64,000 nucleotides of DNA, from NCBI RefSeq assembly GCF_019042275.1, contig NZ_JAHQCW010000003.1:161394-225393 (forward strand). The letters are read 5' to 3'. This DNA comes from Diplocloster agilis (GTDB lineage Bacteria > Bacillota > Clostridia > Lachnospirales > Lachnospiraceae). The notes below the pieces were generated by a model, which saw only the letters and a program-made list of their open reading frames with translations, did no database searches and was not told the origin of the DNA. Numbering within the stretch: the first letter of the stretch is position 1; each line of letters starts with the position of its first letter. A program made the position numbers and the translations under genes. Of this stretch, positions 36,031-44,279 are shown in pieces.

Positions 36031-36825
36031 CTATTCCCCTGTGTATGATATATTTTTCGATCTGATTAAGCGTTTTCCACCGAACAATGCATATAAATTA
36101 GAACAGAGCTCCGGGATATGAAATATTTTCAGGAATATATGAAAAACGTTCCATTTCCCTCGTTCCCTGTTGTAACTTACTTTATCCTCTGATTTTTGCC
36201 CGAAATGTTTCCGAAAGCCTGACAGAACAATATCCGTAATGTAGATATCACTGTAATGAGCAAACCTTTTCCACAATAAAAAATCTCCGGCATATTTATA
36301 TTTTTTTATATCCGGGCCGTTTGCGGTTTCCCATAACGATCTTTTCCAAAAAGTAGATTCCTGCTGTAATCCGCAGCCGCCTTTGCCAGGATATCCCATC
36401 TTCATGAAAATGCGAAACGGTATAGGCAAAATGGTGCTTGCAGAATACATTACTCCATTTTCCGTGTATATGACAGGAAAACCGGTAAGCCAGTGTATAT
36501 CTTGATTTGACATAAGATTTAAAACCATATGGACAGTGTAGGGGCGGTACATATCATCTGCGTTCAGCCATGCAAATATATCGCCGGTAGCCATAGCAAA
36601 TCCTTTACATATGGCATCATACATTCCATTGTCCGGTTCCGAAATCCACCGCATATTATAAGTACCGGCATATTTCAAAATAATCTCCCGCGTGGAATCG
36701 GTGGAACCGCCATCAACGATAATATGCTCGAAATTCGTATTCGTTTGTTGCTTAATTGATAAAATACAATCTTCTATATATTTATCACAATTATAAACAG
36801 GTGTAATAATAGATAGCTTTGGCAT
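36031..36825 (-). CDS. Glycosyltransferase family 2, cassette C
   Basis: A 264-residue GT-A enzyme: LSIITPVYNCDKYIEDCI, HIIVDGGSTDST (about 34-45), WISEPDNGMYDA and the metal-binding AWLNADD (about 84-90). This resembles WcaA/PglI-type GT2 enzymes that act on lipid-linked intermediates. AAAGGAGC upstream supports the ATG at 36825. It lies between wzy and the GT11 gene. Confidence 0.88.
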   Translation of the reverse strand: MPKLSIITPVYNCDKYIEDCILSIKQQTNTNFEHIIVDGGSTDSTREIILKYAGTYNMRWISEPDNGMYDAICKGFAMATGDIFAWLNADDMYRPYTVHMVLNLMSNQDIHWLTGFPVIYTENGVMYSASTILPIPFRIFMKMGYPGKGGCGLQQESTFWKRSLWETANGPDIKKYKYAGDFLLWKRFAHYSDIYITDIVLSGFRKHFGQKSEDKVSYNRERGKWNVFHIFLKIFHIPELCSNLYALFGGKRLIRSKNISYTGE

Positions 36826-36885
36826 TTTTAAATGCTCCTTTATTGTAAGAACATAGTTGTGCAGACCGGATAATTATTCCTGAAA

Positions 36886-37788
36886 TTAATGCCGGATAAC
36901 ATTCCTTATAAAGTGAATAGCCGTAAAAAAATCGGACTTGAGACTTCTGCGTCCTCCTTTGATTTTAATCCATTCGGTTAAATAACAATCCTCATTATTG
37001 CGGAAACATAAATAACTGGGATATCGTATGGGGCAATAAGTAGTCCCGGATTTTGGATCGATAAAGGATGACATCGTTGAAAAGGTACTGTTACAGACGA
37101 TATGGGCATCACACATTGAGATCAGACACATATCCTCAATCAAACTACCGCGTACGTCTACCGATTCATATTTTTCCATAAACTTAGCCACGGCTTTCGT
37201 TCTCGTATCATAAAAGCAAAGAAATATAGGATTTTTAAAATCCTTTTGCGCTGTGCGGGCTGCGTTAATCCAATAGGAGGATTGTAACGCTAATCCATGT
37301 GACGTATAATCTTTACCCACCCTAAAGTGTACGGAGACGACAGGACGGCCAAAATAATTCTTATGTATCAAATCTAATTTTTTTTGGGCTTCATTTATAG
37401 TATCCGTTTGAAACTTAAACCATTTTATGACATCCTTGCGCTTATGACTGAAATATCTAAAAGATTCAAATAATCCATCCATAACTACATTGTCATGTAT
37501 GGCGAATGCTTCATCAAAATAAAATTTTTCTCTATTACCGATGCGGTATTTGTTCTCGTCATAAACTTCCATATCTGCAGGGATGCTTTGGAGAAATTCC
37601 TTCTTGGGTAAGAGGAACAGGGTAGTAATATCATTTCCATATTTTGAATCCCTGTCATTTATATACTGTTCCTCCATCGGCTGCCTGTAATATTGGAACG
37701 CGAAATTTTTATCCTCCGCAATTGATTTTACAGCGGCATACTGCATCATTTGATTACCAAGCTGATTTTTCAAATTAGCGATCAGCAT
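36886..37788 (-). CDS. Alpha-1,2-fucosyltransferase (GT11)
   Basis: About 300 residues from ATG 37788. N-terminal LKNQLGNQMMQYAA corresponds to the GT11 GGLGNQLFQYA motif, and SVHFRVGKDYT (about 152-162) to the HxRRGDY GDP-fucose-binding motif. DAHIVCNSTFSTMSSF (about 228-243) matches the third family motif. The frame opens at TTG 37806, but GGAAAGG fits ATG 37788, placed just after the upstream stop. The window's own GDP-fucose operon can supply the donor. Confidence 0.85.
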   Translation of the reverse strand: MLIANLKNQLGNQMMQYAAVKSIAEDKNFAFQYYRQPMEEQYINDRDSKYGNDITTLFLLPKKEFLQSIPADMEVYDENKYRIGNREKFYFDEAFAIHDNVVMDGLFESFRYFSHKRKDVIKWFKFQTDTINEAQKKLDLIHKNYFGRPVVSVHFRVGKDYTSHGLALQSSYWINAARTAQKDFKNPIFLCFYDTRTKAVAKFMEKYESVDVRGSLIEDMCLISMCDAHIVCNSTFSTMSSFIDPKSGTTYCPIRYPSYLCFRNNEDCYLTEWIKIKGGRRSLKSDFFTAIHFIRNVIRH

Positions 37789-37789
37789 C

Positions 37790-39043
37790 TTATGCATCCT
37801 TTCCAAAATCAGTCATAATTCGTTCATAAACCTGAGATATTGCGTCAACCGTATGTTTCCAAGAATATAATGTTTCGATACGGTTCCTGGCCGATCTTCC
37901 TTGCATCTCAATCAGATTTCTGTTGTTATAATATGTTAAAACAGCATTCATCATATCTTTCTTCATCGTTTGGTAATCGCTTATCTCAATACGAGTCCCT
38001 GTGGCATCGCTAACAATCTCACCCGCTCCATGATGTTTCAGAGTGATAACCGGTAGTCCATGGGACATAGCTTCCAATATTACATTGCCGGAAGTATCCC
38101 GCAGGCTGGTAAAAATGAAAACATCCGCATGATCATAGTGATCATTGACATCCTGATAAGTTAAAGCACCTATAAAATGAATTTTTTCTTCCATTCCATA
38201 TATTTTTACAAGCTTCTCACAGGCCCGGCGGTCCTCCCCATCACCGATAATTTCCAGATCAAAATCTCTGAAATCGGACTGTCCAAGTGCATCAAGAAGC
38301 AGCTTCAGGCCCTTGCGGGGCCATATACCTCCAACCCAAAGAAGTTTTATAGCGTCTGCCTCCGATAAATTATAATTCTTAATATGGTTTCTTTCCGGGT
38401 TATATGCCGTCTCTAACAATCTTATGTAATTTCTGGATGAAGGCATTATTTTTTCTGTAGACGGATCAGCAATTAATATTGCCGCCGCACTTTTTATAGC
38501 ATTGTGTATATCGTGGGAGAAGTTTATGTAAAGAAAATTAATAATATTTCTTAGTTCTTCCTTTCCAATATTTCTTTTGTTGAAATAAGCTTCTTTAAAA
38601 ACAGGGGAGTAAAACTGCCCGCCTCCGACAGGTCCCCAAACAAAGGGGACATTTAGTTTATATAATTTGCCGGGTGTCCGGAATTCGTTAAACGTAATAT
38701 GATGTATAATATCTATTTTTTCTTCAAGTACAATTTTGCGGGCGACAGCCGGTATATCTTTCTGCCATTTTTTATAATAGATAAATACCCCGTAGGGTAA
38801 CTGCTTTAGTTTGAGTGTGCTTTTGGAACAGTCATAATAATAAAAGTGTAGATGACGAACAGGGTGATTGGTTAAATAATTTTCAATAGTAGTCTTATTG
38901 TTTGACCTGGTAAGGACGAATACCTCATATTTTTCACACAAATGGAGTGCCCAATTCCAGCCTACCCCTGGTTCCGATCCCTTATTCGGTTCACAGGCGT
39001 ATGCCGAAAGCAATATTCTAAGTCTTTTATCAGGCATTACCAT
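37790..39043 (-). CDS. Glycosyltransferase family 4, cassette C
   Basis: A 417-residue GT-B enzyme. RILLSAYACEPNKGSEPGVGWNWA at the start (partly quoted) marks a GT4 subgroup common in surface glycan clusters; LLWVGGIWPRKGLKLLLDAL (about 233-252) and FTSLRDTSGNVILEAMSHGLP (about 315-335) form the donor site, ending EAMSHGLPVI. Its ATG overlaps the stop of the NTase-TMK fusion gene (ATGGTAA), so translation is coupled. Confidence 0.88.
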   Translation of the reverse strand: MVMPDKRLRILLSAYACEPNKGSEPGVGWNWALHLCEKYEVFVLTRSNNKTTIENYLTNHPVRHLHFYYYDCSKSTLKLKQLPYGVFIYYKKWQKDIPAVARKIVLEEKIDIIHHITFNEFRTPGKLYKLNVPFVWGPVGGGQFYSPVFKEAYFNKRNIGKEELRNIINFLYINFSHDIHNAIKSAAAILIADPSTEKIMPSSRNYIRLLETAYNPERNHIKNYNLSEADAIKLLWVGGIWPRKGLKLLLDALGQSDFRDFDLEIIGDGEDRRACEKLVKIYGMEEKIHFIGALTYQDVNDHYDHADVFIFTSLRDTSGNVILEAMSHGLPVITLKHHGAGEIVSDATGTRIEISDYQTMKKDMMNAVLTYYNNRNLIEMQGRSARNRIETLYSWKHTVDAISQVYERIMTDFGKDA

Positions 39044-40350
39044 CTTCTTCTTCCTCTCATCGTTTCATTGCATGCTGCAAGCATCTGGTTCACACAATCG
39101 CTCATACTATTTACTGTCGTATCAATAAATAAAGCTCTGTCATTATCATGGAACAGCTCTTCTAACTTTTTCTTTTGTTCATCGATTTCTTCTATCTTAA
39201 TTTCATGCTTTCGGTCAAAAAGTATTTGGCTATCACCGGTAAGTATAAAAATGAGATCCGGCTTTTTCATAAAACGGCTAAAAAATTTAAGGAATCCGGT
39301 CGGCAGATTGATATTATATCTTAATTTGTCAATGTAATAATCGTAATAGTACCTTTCCACAAGAACCAGTGAACTTTGTATTTTAGCTTTCGTAATGATA
39401 AGATTACCAATCATATAATCCATGAAATAATATCCAAATTTCAAGAAAGACAGTAGTTTACCAGCTTTAAAGGTTTTGCCGTGTGGCTTACTGACATCAA
39501 TGGGAGTATTCCCTTTGCCGATCCGTGAGAGATCGTTTAGTACTCTCACCCGTGAATGATAATGCCTTACACGTCGGAAGGCAGGCTGATATTTAGGAAT
39601 GAGTTCATTGGCAATGGTAGTCTTACCGGCGCCGTCAACTCCCATCAAAACCAGGAACATACCTGTAGGATGAATGATACGTTCTATCTTTCTTAATAAA
39701 TCGAAAAAAACATAATGAACATTTGATTTTAGATTCCATGACTTATGCAGCAGTTCGTTCCGTAAAAGCTCCATAGACAGTTTGTTATAATTTTTCTGAT
39801 CTATGGCTTTCAGAATAGATTCCATAGACTCTACACTTAAGAATCTCTGCATAGAACGTTTTACCAGTTCCTTTTCATGGAGAGTCATCTCAAGCCATAA
39901 AGAATTCAGTTGTAACTTGCTTCTCTCTGAAAATCCTTTCTTCAAGATTTTCTTAATTAAAATATAAGAAAATTCGATAATGCTTGAGGGTATATAAAAA
40001 TTGTTATACTTTTTTCGGCCGGTAATTAATTCATCGATTGGAATTAAAATTCGGCCGTTTCGTTCATAGTGAATACAAAAATCCACTTGCAAAAATTCAT
40101 CATCATTTGATATAACACAATCCGCTGCATAATACTCATGCCTCCAAAATTGTATAATGCGCCATCCGGTACCCTGCAGCAATGAATCTAACAAGTGAAT
40201 CGCTGTATCAATTCGGTCTATTTTGATGGCAATATCGATATCTGAATCGATCTTTTCGGGCAATTGTTGATATGAGTGCAGTATTACAAATTTTATATCC
40301 ATAGAGCAAAAAGTATTTACAATATGGTGGAAAACATCTTTTGAATTCAT
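39037..40350 (-). CDS. Nucleotidyltransferase-like / thymidylate-kinase-like fusion protein
   Basis: About 437 residues from ATG 40350 (GGAG seven bases upstream; the frame opens at 40362). The first 110 residues look like a degenerate nucleotidyltransferase (SDIDIAI near 36-42, VDFCIHY later). From about 230 a P-loop kinase domain starts with VLMGVDGAGKTTI and continues with LVLVERYYYDYY and LTGD, like thymidylate kinase. It is next to an APH-like kinase gene inside cassette C. A role phosphorylating a glycan or donor is possible but unproven; it is not a housekeeping Tmk. Confidence 0.68.
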   Translation of the reverse strand: MNSKDVFHHIVNTFCSMDIKFVILHSYQQLPEKIDSDIDIAIKIDRIDTAIHLLDSLLQGTGWRIIQFWRHEYYAADCVISNDDEFLQVDFCIHYERNGRILIPIDELITGRKKYNNFYIPSSIIEFSYILIKKILKKGFSERSKLQLNSLWLEMTLHEKELVKRSMQRFLSVESMESILKAIDQKNYNKLSMELLRNELLHKSWNLKSNVHYVFFDLLRKIERIIHPTGMFLVLMGVDGAGKTTIANELIPKYQPAFRRVRHYHSRVRVLNDLSRIGKGNTPIDVSKPHGKTFKAGKLLSFLKFGYYFMDYMIGNLIITKAKIQSSLVLVERYYYDYYIDKLRYNINLPTGFLKFFSRFMKKPDLIFILTGDSQILFDRKHEIKIEEIDEQKKKLEELFHDNDRALFIDTTVNSMSDCVNQMLAACNETMRGRRRW

Positions 40351-40376
40351 TTTTTTCTCCATCTAACAGGTATCAT

Positions 40377-41294
40377 CTATATGGACCCTAACACCTCGTA
40401 CATCGTATTAAAAAATAACTCCGTAAGTTTTTGTGAATTTTGGTTTCTAAGCCACGGATCAAACTCGGTACTCTTTTTTATCGCATTATGAATAGCTTCA
40501 TTGGCCGATTTGTGATGTAATTTTCTTTCAATCATATAGGTATAATGTATCAGATCATATCCTCTAAACCGAATGCCACAGTGTTCCCAGTCAAATACTA
40601 CATATTGTCCTTTATCCTTTTTAATATTCCATGGCGCAAAATCACCATGTGAGAATTCGTATTCGATATCGTCTGATTTTAACGGCGTACCTGCTATTTC
40701 CTTATAGATTCCATAAATCTCATCTGTCATAAAAGGTTTAACTTTATCGCCTGTAATTTCTTTTGTTACCAGAATATTGAAAGGAAACGGGTCTGATAAT
40801 GTCCTGCTATCAATTAACTTTGGGATGTCGAATTTCAAATATTTACGAGTTTCATTTAAATAATTGATTTCGTTTATCATTTCTTCGTTTGTATATTCAT
40901 TTCCCGCCTTGATATATGTGGCTGATGTTTGATTAGAACTAAAGCATTGAAATACTAATTTTTGTTTTTCATTGTAGGTACCCGCAATCATGTTCCAAGC
41001 TGAAGAGTCAGTTTTATAAAATATATCCTTAATTGCTGGATGTAAGCTAGCCTTTACAAAATAGCCGAGCTTATATAACGCTAGTGCGGATAAGGGGAGA
41101 TATTCGAGATACCACATTAATAATCTAAGCTTTTTTGAATAGGTTGAAATATTATTGCTTAATCTTTTTTTTCCATCGTTAACCGCGATAAGATATCGAA
41201 TTCTGTTTTTATCACACAGAGCCAGGTGGGTGGCATCCTTTTTAGCAACAGGTTCTATTTCTACTGCCTGTTTTATTATTACTGAATCTTTCAA
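40377..41294 (-). CDS. Aminoglycoside-phosphotransferase-fold kinase, cassette C
   Basis: A 305-residue protein with EFSHGDFAPWNI (213-224), the APH catalytic loop (D218, N223), and VVFDWEHCG (232-240) as the metal-binding DxD/E element. The N-terminal 80 residues are variable. AAGGAG at 41301-41306 supports a TTG start at 41294. APH-fold proteins phosphorylate small molecules, sugars or amino alcohols. Next to the NTase-TMK fusion it suggests a phosphate-containing substituent, which is inference. Confidence 0.75.
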   Translation of the reverse strand: MKDSVIIKQAVEIEPVAKKDATHLALCDKNRIRYLIAVNDGKKRLSNNISTYSKKLRLLMWYLEYLPLSALALYKLGYFVKASLHPAIKDIFYKTDSSAWNMIAGTYNEKQKLVFQCFSSNQTSATYIKAGNEYTNEEMINEINYLNETRKYLKFDIPKLIDSRTLSDPFPFNILVTKEITGDKVKPFMTDEIYGIYKEIAGTPLKSDDIEYEFSHGDFAPWNIKKDKGQYVVFDWEHCGIRFRGYDLIHYTYMIERKLHHKSANEAIHNAIKKSTEFDPWLRNQNSQKLTELFFNTMYEVLGSI

Positions 41295-41352
41295 ATCAAG
41301 CTCCTTACTAAGAACAGTCCATTCTTATGGTAGCATGGCCTCTTCTAAGAAT

Positions 41353-42537
41353 TTATATCAACTGATCATATATATTTAACAATTGTTCGTAATTACTTTC
41401 CGGAGAAAATTGATTTTGGTATGTGCGGTAGGCAGCTTCCCCGTAAGAATCCCTATCCAGTTTTTCAAAATGCTCAATGGCATTTATTAACGCTTGGCAT
41501 GAATTATATGTGAAGGTGAGTCCATTTTTACCATTTTCAATTAAACCACCAATATTACCGATGCCACCAGCAATTACCGGTACATGACTGGCAAACGCCT
41601 CTGCAATAATCATGCCAAAAGTTTCATACCACTGGGAAGGTACAATAACGGCGCAGGCCCTGTTATAAGCATTGTCTATTTCTCCATGTTCGAGAAAACC
41701 TGTAAATTTTATATTGCTTGCGTTGAGTCTTCTTGCCAGCAGCCGATATTTTTCGAATTCGGTTCCGGTACCTACTATTAACAGATTCCGATCCGGAAGC
41801 TGTGAAAATGCTTCTATAAGAAGATCAAGTCCTTTGATCTTTTCAATTCTACCAACAAAGAGATAGTAATCCCCTCTTAAGAACTGACCGGTATTGGCAA
41901 ATGTAAAGTTCGGTTTAATAAAAACTTTATCCGGATCAATTATTTTTTTCTTTCCAGGCTGGTTTAGCAGCAATAGTTTATCCTTATTAAAATCGGTCAG
42001 ACATATAAAATTGATTTTTCTATAAGTTCCGAAAATACGGTGTAATTTGGTCGTTAATACACAAATAAATGTCTGAAGTCTGCTTTCTCTATAACAGCCA
42101 TATTTAATCGCGCATCCCAGGCCATGTTCCACACATTCTTCACATATATGCCCATCACGGTAAAACGTAGCTCCGGGACATAAAAGGCGGAAATTATGCA
42201 TGGTCTGTACGACTGGCACATGACAACGAAAAGCGGCATAATAGACAGAAGGGCTGATTAGATTCATCGTATTATGGACATGCAGGATATCGATATTCTG
42301 TTCCTGGATAATGTATTTGACCTCTTTATAAGTTCTAAAATTAAATATCATAGAGAATGGAAGACATAGTTTCTTTAAGCTTTTTGCACTATCTATTTCA
42401 GAATTATCTCTGGTGTACAACCATACCATATGCCCATGATTTTCCAGCAGTTTCTTTTCATTTTTAACTACAATATCTTCCCCCCCGGGAATCTGATAAT
42501 AATTATGTACAATAAGAATTCTCAACTTAGTTTCCAT
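41353..42537 (-). CDS. Glycosyltransferase family 4, cassette C (paralogue of the cassette B GT4)
   Basis: A 394-residue GT-B enzyme with ILIVHNYYQIPGGEDIVVKNE, HICEECVEHG, LFVGRIEKIKGLDLLIEAF and VPSQWYETFGMIIAEAFASH (donor site, about 307-326). Homologous end to end with the cassette B enzyme at 27192-28406, and placed identically after a GT26 gene. The pair probably builds a shared inner part of the two repeat units. Confidence 0.88.
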   Translation of the reverse strand: METKLRILIVHNYYQIPGGEDIVVKNEKKLLENHGHMVWLYTRDNSEIDSAKSLKKLCLPFSMIFNFRTYKEVKYIIQEQNIDILHVHNTMNLISPSVYYAAFRCHVPVVQTMHNFRLLCPGATFYRDGHICEECVEHGLGCAIKYGCYRESRLQTFICVLTTKLHRIFGTYRKINFICLTDFNKDKLLLLNQPGKKKIIDPDKVFIKPNFTFANTGQFLRGDYYLFVGRIEKIKGLDLLIEAFSQLPDRNLLIVGTGTEFEKYRLLARRLNASNIKFTGFLEHGEIDNAYNRACAVIVPSQWYETFGMIIAEAFASHVPVIAGGIGNIGGLIENGKNGLTFTYNSCQALINAIEHFEKLDRDSYGEAAYRTYQNQFSPESNYEQLLNIYDQLI

Positions 42538-42549
42538 AATGTAATTTCC

Positions 42550-43347
42550 TTATTTACCCTTTACAATAGCTTCCCAGATAAACTTTTTATTAGAGTGGAA
42601 ATACCTGTAAAATAGCCGGAACGGATCCTGGATCAGCCGGTATAGCCATTCCAGATTCATTTTTTGCATCCATTGCGGCGCCCGCATGATGTTGCCGGCA
42701 TAATAATCAAAGCCAGCTCCCACTCCGATCATGAGCCCGGTAATCTTTCCCTGATGTTCCGCCATAAACACTTCCTGCTTAGGAGCCCCAAGACCGATCC
42801 AAATAAAATCGACCTCTAATGAATTGATTTTGTTAATAATGAATCGGTCTTCTTCATTCGTTAAAGGGCGAAAGGGAGGACTATACATACCCGCTATAGT
42901 TATACCGGGGTAACTCTCCAATAACTTGTCCGCTAATTTCTTTAAAGTATTAGCTGTTGAACCATAGAAAAAATGCCGGTAGCCTTTTTGAGCAGATATT
43001 TTAAATATTTGCCCCATAAGATCAGGCCCTGTTGTGCGGCTCATATTTTTATATCCCCGCATATGCCCGACAGTACTCAGCGGACCTCCATCCGGTATAG
43101 CCATCAAGCCGCCATTTTGTACGGCGCAATACTCCTCATCCTCAAATGAGGTTACGGTAGTATGTACATTGGAGATACAGATATAGTCGCCGGACAAATC
43201 ATGGCATTGCTCCGGTTTAATATGTTTGTCTAAATAATTCATTAACCATTCCATATTAATAGCGGCAATATTTACTCCCATAATATTGCAGACAGGTATC
43301 TCCAACTTATTTACTTGTCTAAGAAAGGTTTTATTATCTATATACAT
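42550..43347 (-). CDS. tagA: GT26 WecG/TagA/CpsF-family glycosyltransferase, cassette C
   Basis: Paralogue of the cassette B enzyme (RQVNKLEIPVCNIMGVN, AIPDGGPLSTVG, TGPDLMG, WIGLGAPKQE, GVGAGFDYYAGN). ATG 43347 (265 aa) matches the paralogue's start by alignment but has no close ribosome site; the frame can open at TTG 43431, which would add 28 residues. A 46-codon ORF (43474-43334) starting 13 bases after the GGAGG of head copy 3 ends 14 bases inside this gene in another frame, so translation may be coupled. Confidence 0.85.
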   Translation of the reverse strand: MYIDNKTFLRQVNKLEIPVCNIMGVNIAAINMEWLMNYLDKHIKPEQCHDLSGDYICISNVHTTVTSFEDEEYCAVQNGGLMAIPDGGPLSTVGHMRGYKNMSRTTGPDLMGQIFKISAQKGYRHFFYGSTANTLKKLADKLLESYPGITIAGMYSPPFRPLTNEEDRFIINKINSLEVDFIWIGLGAPKQEVFMAEHQGKITGLMIGVGAGFDYYAGNIMRAPQWMQKMNLEWLYRLIQDPFRLFYRYFHSNKKFIWEAIVKGK

Positions 43348-43474
43348 AGTAAAATTTAAGCTTTCTCCGGATAAATCGCGCACTTCCGGTAACAAAATAT
43401 ATTTCGACTGAACGTATTTGGCATTGCACAAAATGATCTCGTTTTATACCAGTATAAAAATGCAAAAAGTACAT
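43334..43474 (-). CDS. Possible 46-residue leader ORF of cassette C
   Basis: ATG 43474, 13 bases after the GGAGG of head copy 3, to TAA overlapping the GT26 ATG by 14 bases. In cassette B the same spacing leads directly into GT26. The product (MYFLHFYTGIKRDHF...) is basic and unrecognised. It may be a coupling leader or a chance frame. Confidence 0.25.
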   Translation of the reverse strand: MYFLHFYTGIKRDHFVQCQIRSVEIYFVTGSARFIRRKLKFYYVYR

Positions 43475-43486
43475 GCTGATAGCATG

Positions 43487-43510
43487 ACCTCCCAAATAAT
43501 TGCTATTATT
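43487..43510 (-). repeat. Cassette-head element, copy 3
   Basis: On the reverse strand it reads AATAATAGCAATTATTTGG then GAGGT: the dyad is identical to copy 1, with one extra G before AGG. It heads cassette C, in the same orientation as copy 2 and inverted relative to copy 1. The tyrosine recombinase gene lies 770 bases to the right. Confidence 0.75.
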
Positions 43511-43514
43511 TGAA

Positions 43515-43704
43515 ACTCATAACCCCCCAAAAATCTTAAGAAATCCCCCCAAAAAATAAGAAAATAATAAGCCTTCCCCCGTTGCCCTAGCTCCCCAGAA
43601 ATGCTAAAATACCCAATAACCAATCAAATAACCCAAAAAGAGCATTTCAAATACCAAATACAAAATAACAAAACAAATACCCCCCTCAGAAAGGAACCCC
43701 CCCC
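43515..43704. other. G-poor, C-tract-rich leader region of cassette C
   Basis: On the plus strand this stretch has very few G and repeated C runs (C6 at 43523 and 43545, C5 at 43576, C4 at 43593, C6 at 43680, C8 at 43697), so the cassette C sense strand has many G-tracts. An 8-bp inverted repeat GAAATGCT/AGCATTTC lies at 43598-43648. No promoter with both hexamers was found. Confidence 0.55.
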
Positions 43705-44265
43705 TTGCTCACAGACACCCTAACCCTGGTAATCAAAGACGTTCTGAACGCCTTCCGATACTTCCCCCAAGGCCTCCTGATCGGCCTTCTGGTCGCCATA
43801 TTCCTCCTTTTTCTCAACGCCCGCCGGAAAAAAGCGCAAAAAAACAGGATACCCATCCTAAAGAGTATCCTATACACGATTTATGTTATTGTAGTCCTAT
43901 ACCTGACCCTTTTCTCCAGAGAAGCCGGGTCCAGAGACGCAGTCAACCTGACGGTATTCGGAACCATATCCGCCACGCCCAGAGCTTATTCCTACGTCAT
44001 CGAGAACATCCTGTTATTTGTCCCCTGGGGGCTTCTCCTTCCGCTGCTCCTTCGCCGCTGCCGGAATCTGTTTTGGTGCACCCTGACAGGCCTGGCGGCC
44101 AGCCTGTTCATAGAAACCGCCCAGCTGCTGACACACAGAGGTTTCTTTCAGCTGGATGATTTGATTACGAATACATTAGGAACATGCGTGGGATGGTTTC
44201 TTTATTTTATCATTTCCGCCATCTGTCGTCATATACGGCCGTCCGGTAAGCAGAGACATCCCTAA
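43705..44265 (+). CDS. VanZ-family membrane protein
   Basis: A 186-residue protein with about five membrane segments and the VanZ core: LYLTLFSREAG (about 61-71), NLTVFGTI, ENILLFVPWGLLLPLL (about 95-110), ETAQLLTHRGFFQLDDLITN (about 137-156). VanZ proteins are linked to glycopeptide tolerance and cell-envelope functions, mechanism unclear. It starts at TTG 43705. A run of eight C sits between the AAGGA ribosome site and the start codon. GC-richer than the glycan cassettes, marking the return to core-like composition. Confidence 0.85.
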   Translation: MLTDTLTLVIKDVLNAFRYFPQGLLIGLLVAIFLLFLNARRKKAQKNRIPILKSILYTIYVIVVLYLTLFSREAGSRDAVNLTVFGTISATPRAYSYVIENILLFVPWGLLLPLLLRRCRNLFWCTLTGLAASLFIETAQLLTHRGFFQLDDLITNTLGTCVGWFLYFIISAICRHIRPSGKQRHP

Positions 44266-44279
44266 ACGATAAACGAAAA

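Noticed and set aside
39037..40350. P-loop domain as the housekeeping thymidylate kinase
   Set aside because: It has a 230-residue N-terminal nucleotidyltransferase-like region and lies within a glycan cassette, unlike cellular Tmk.
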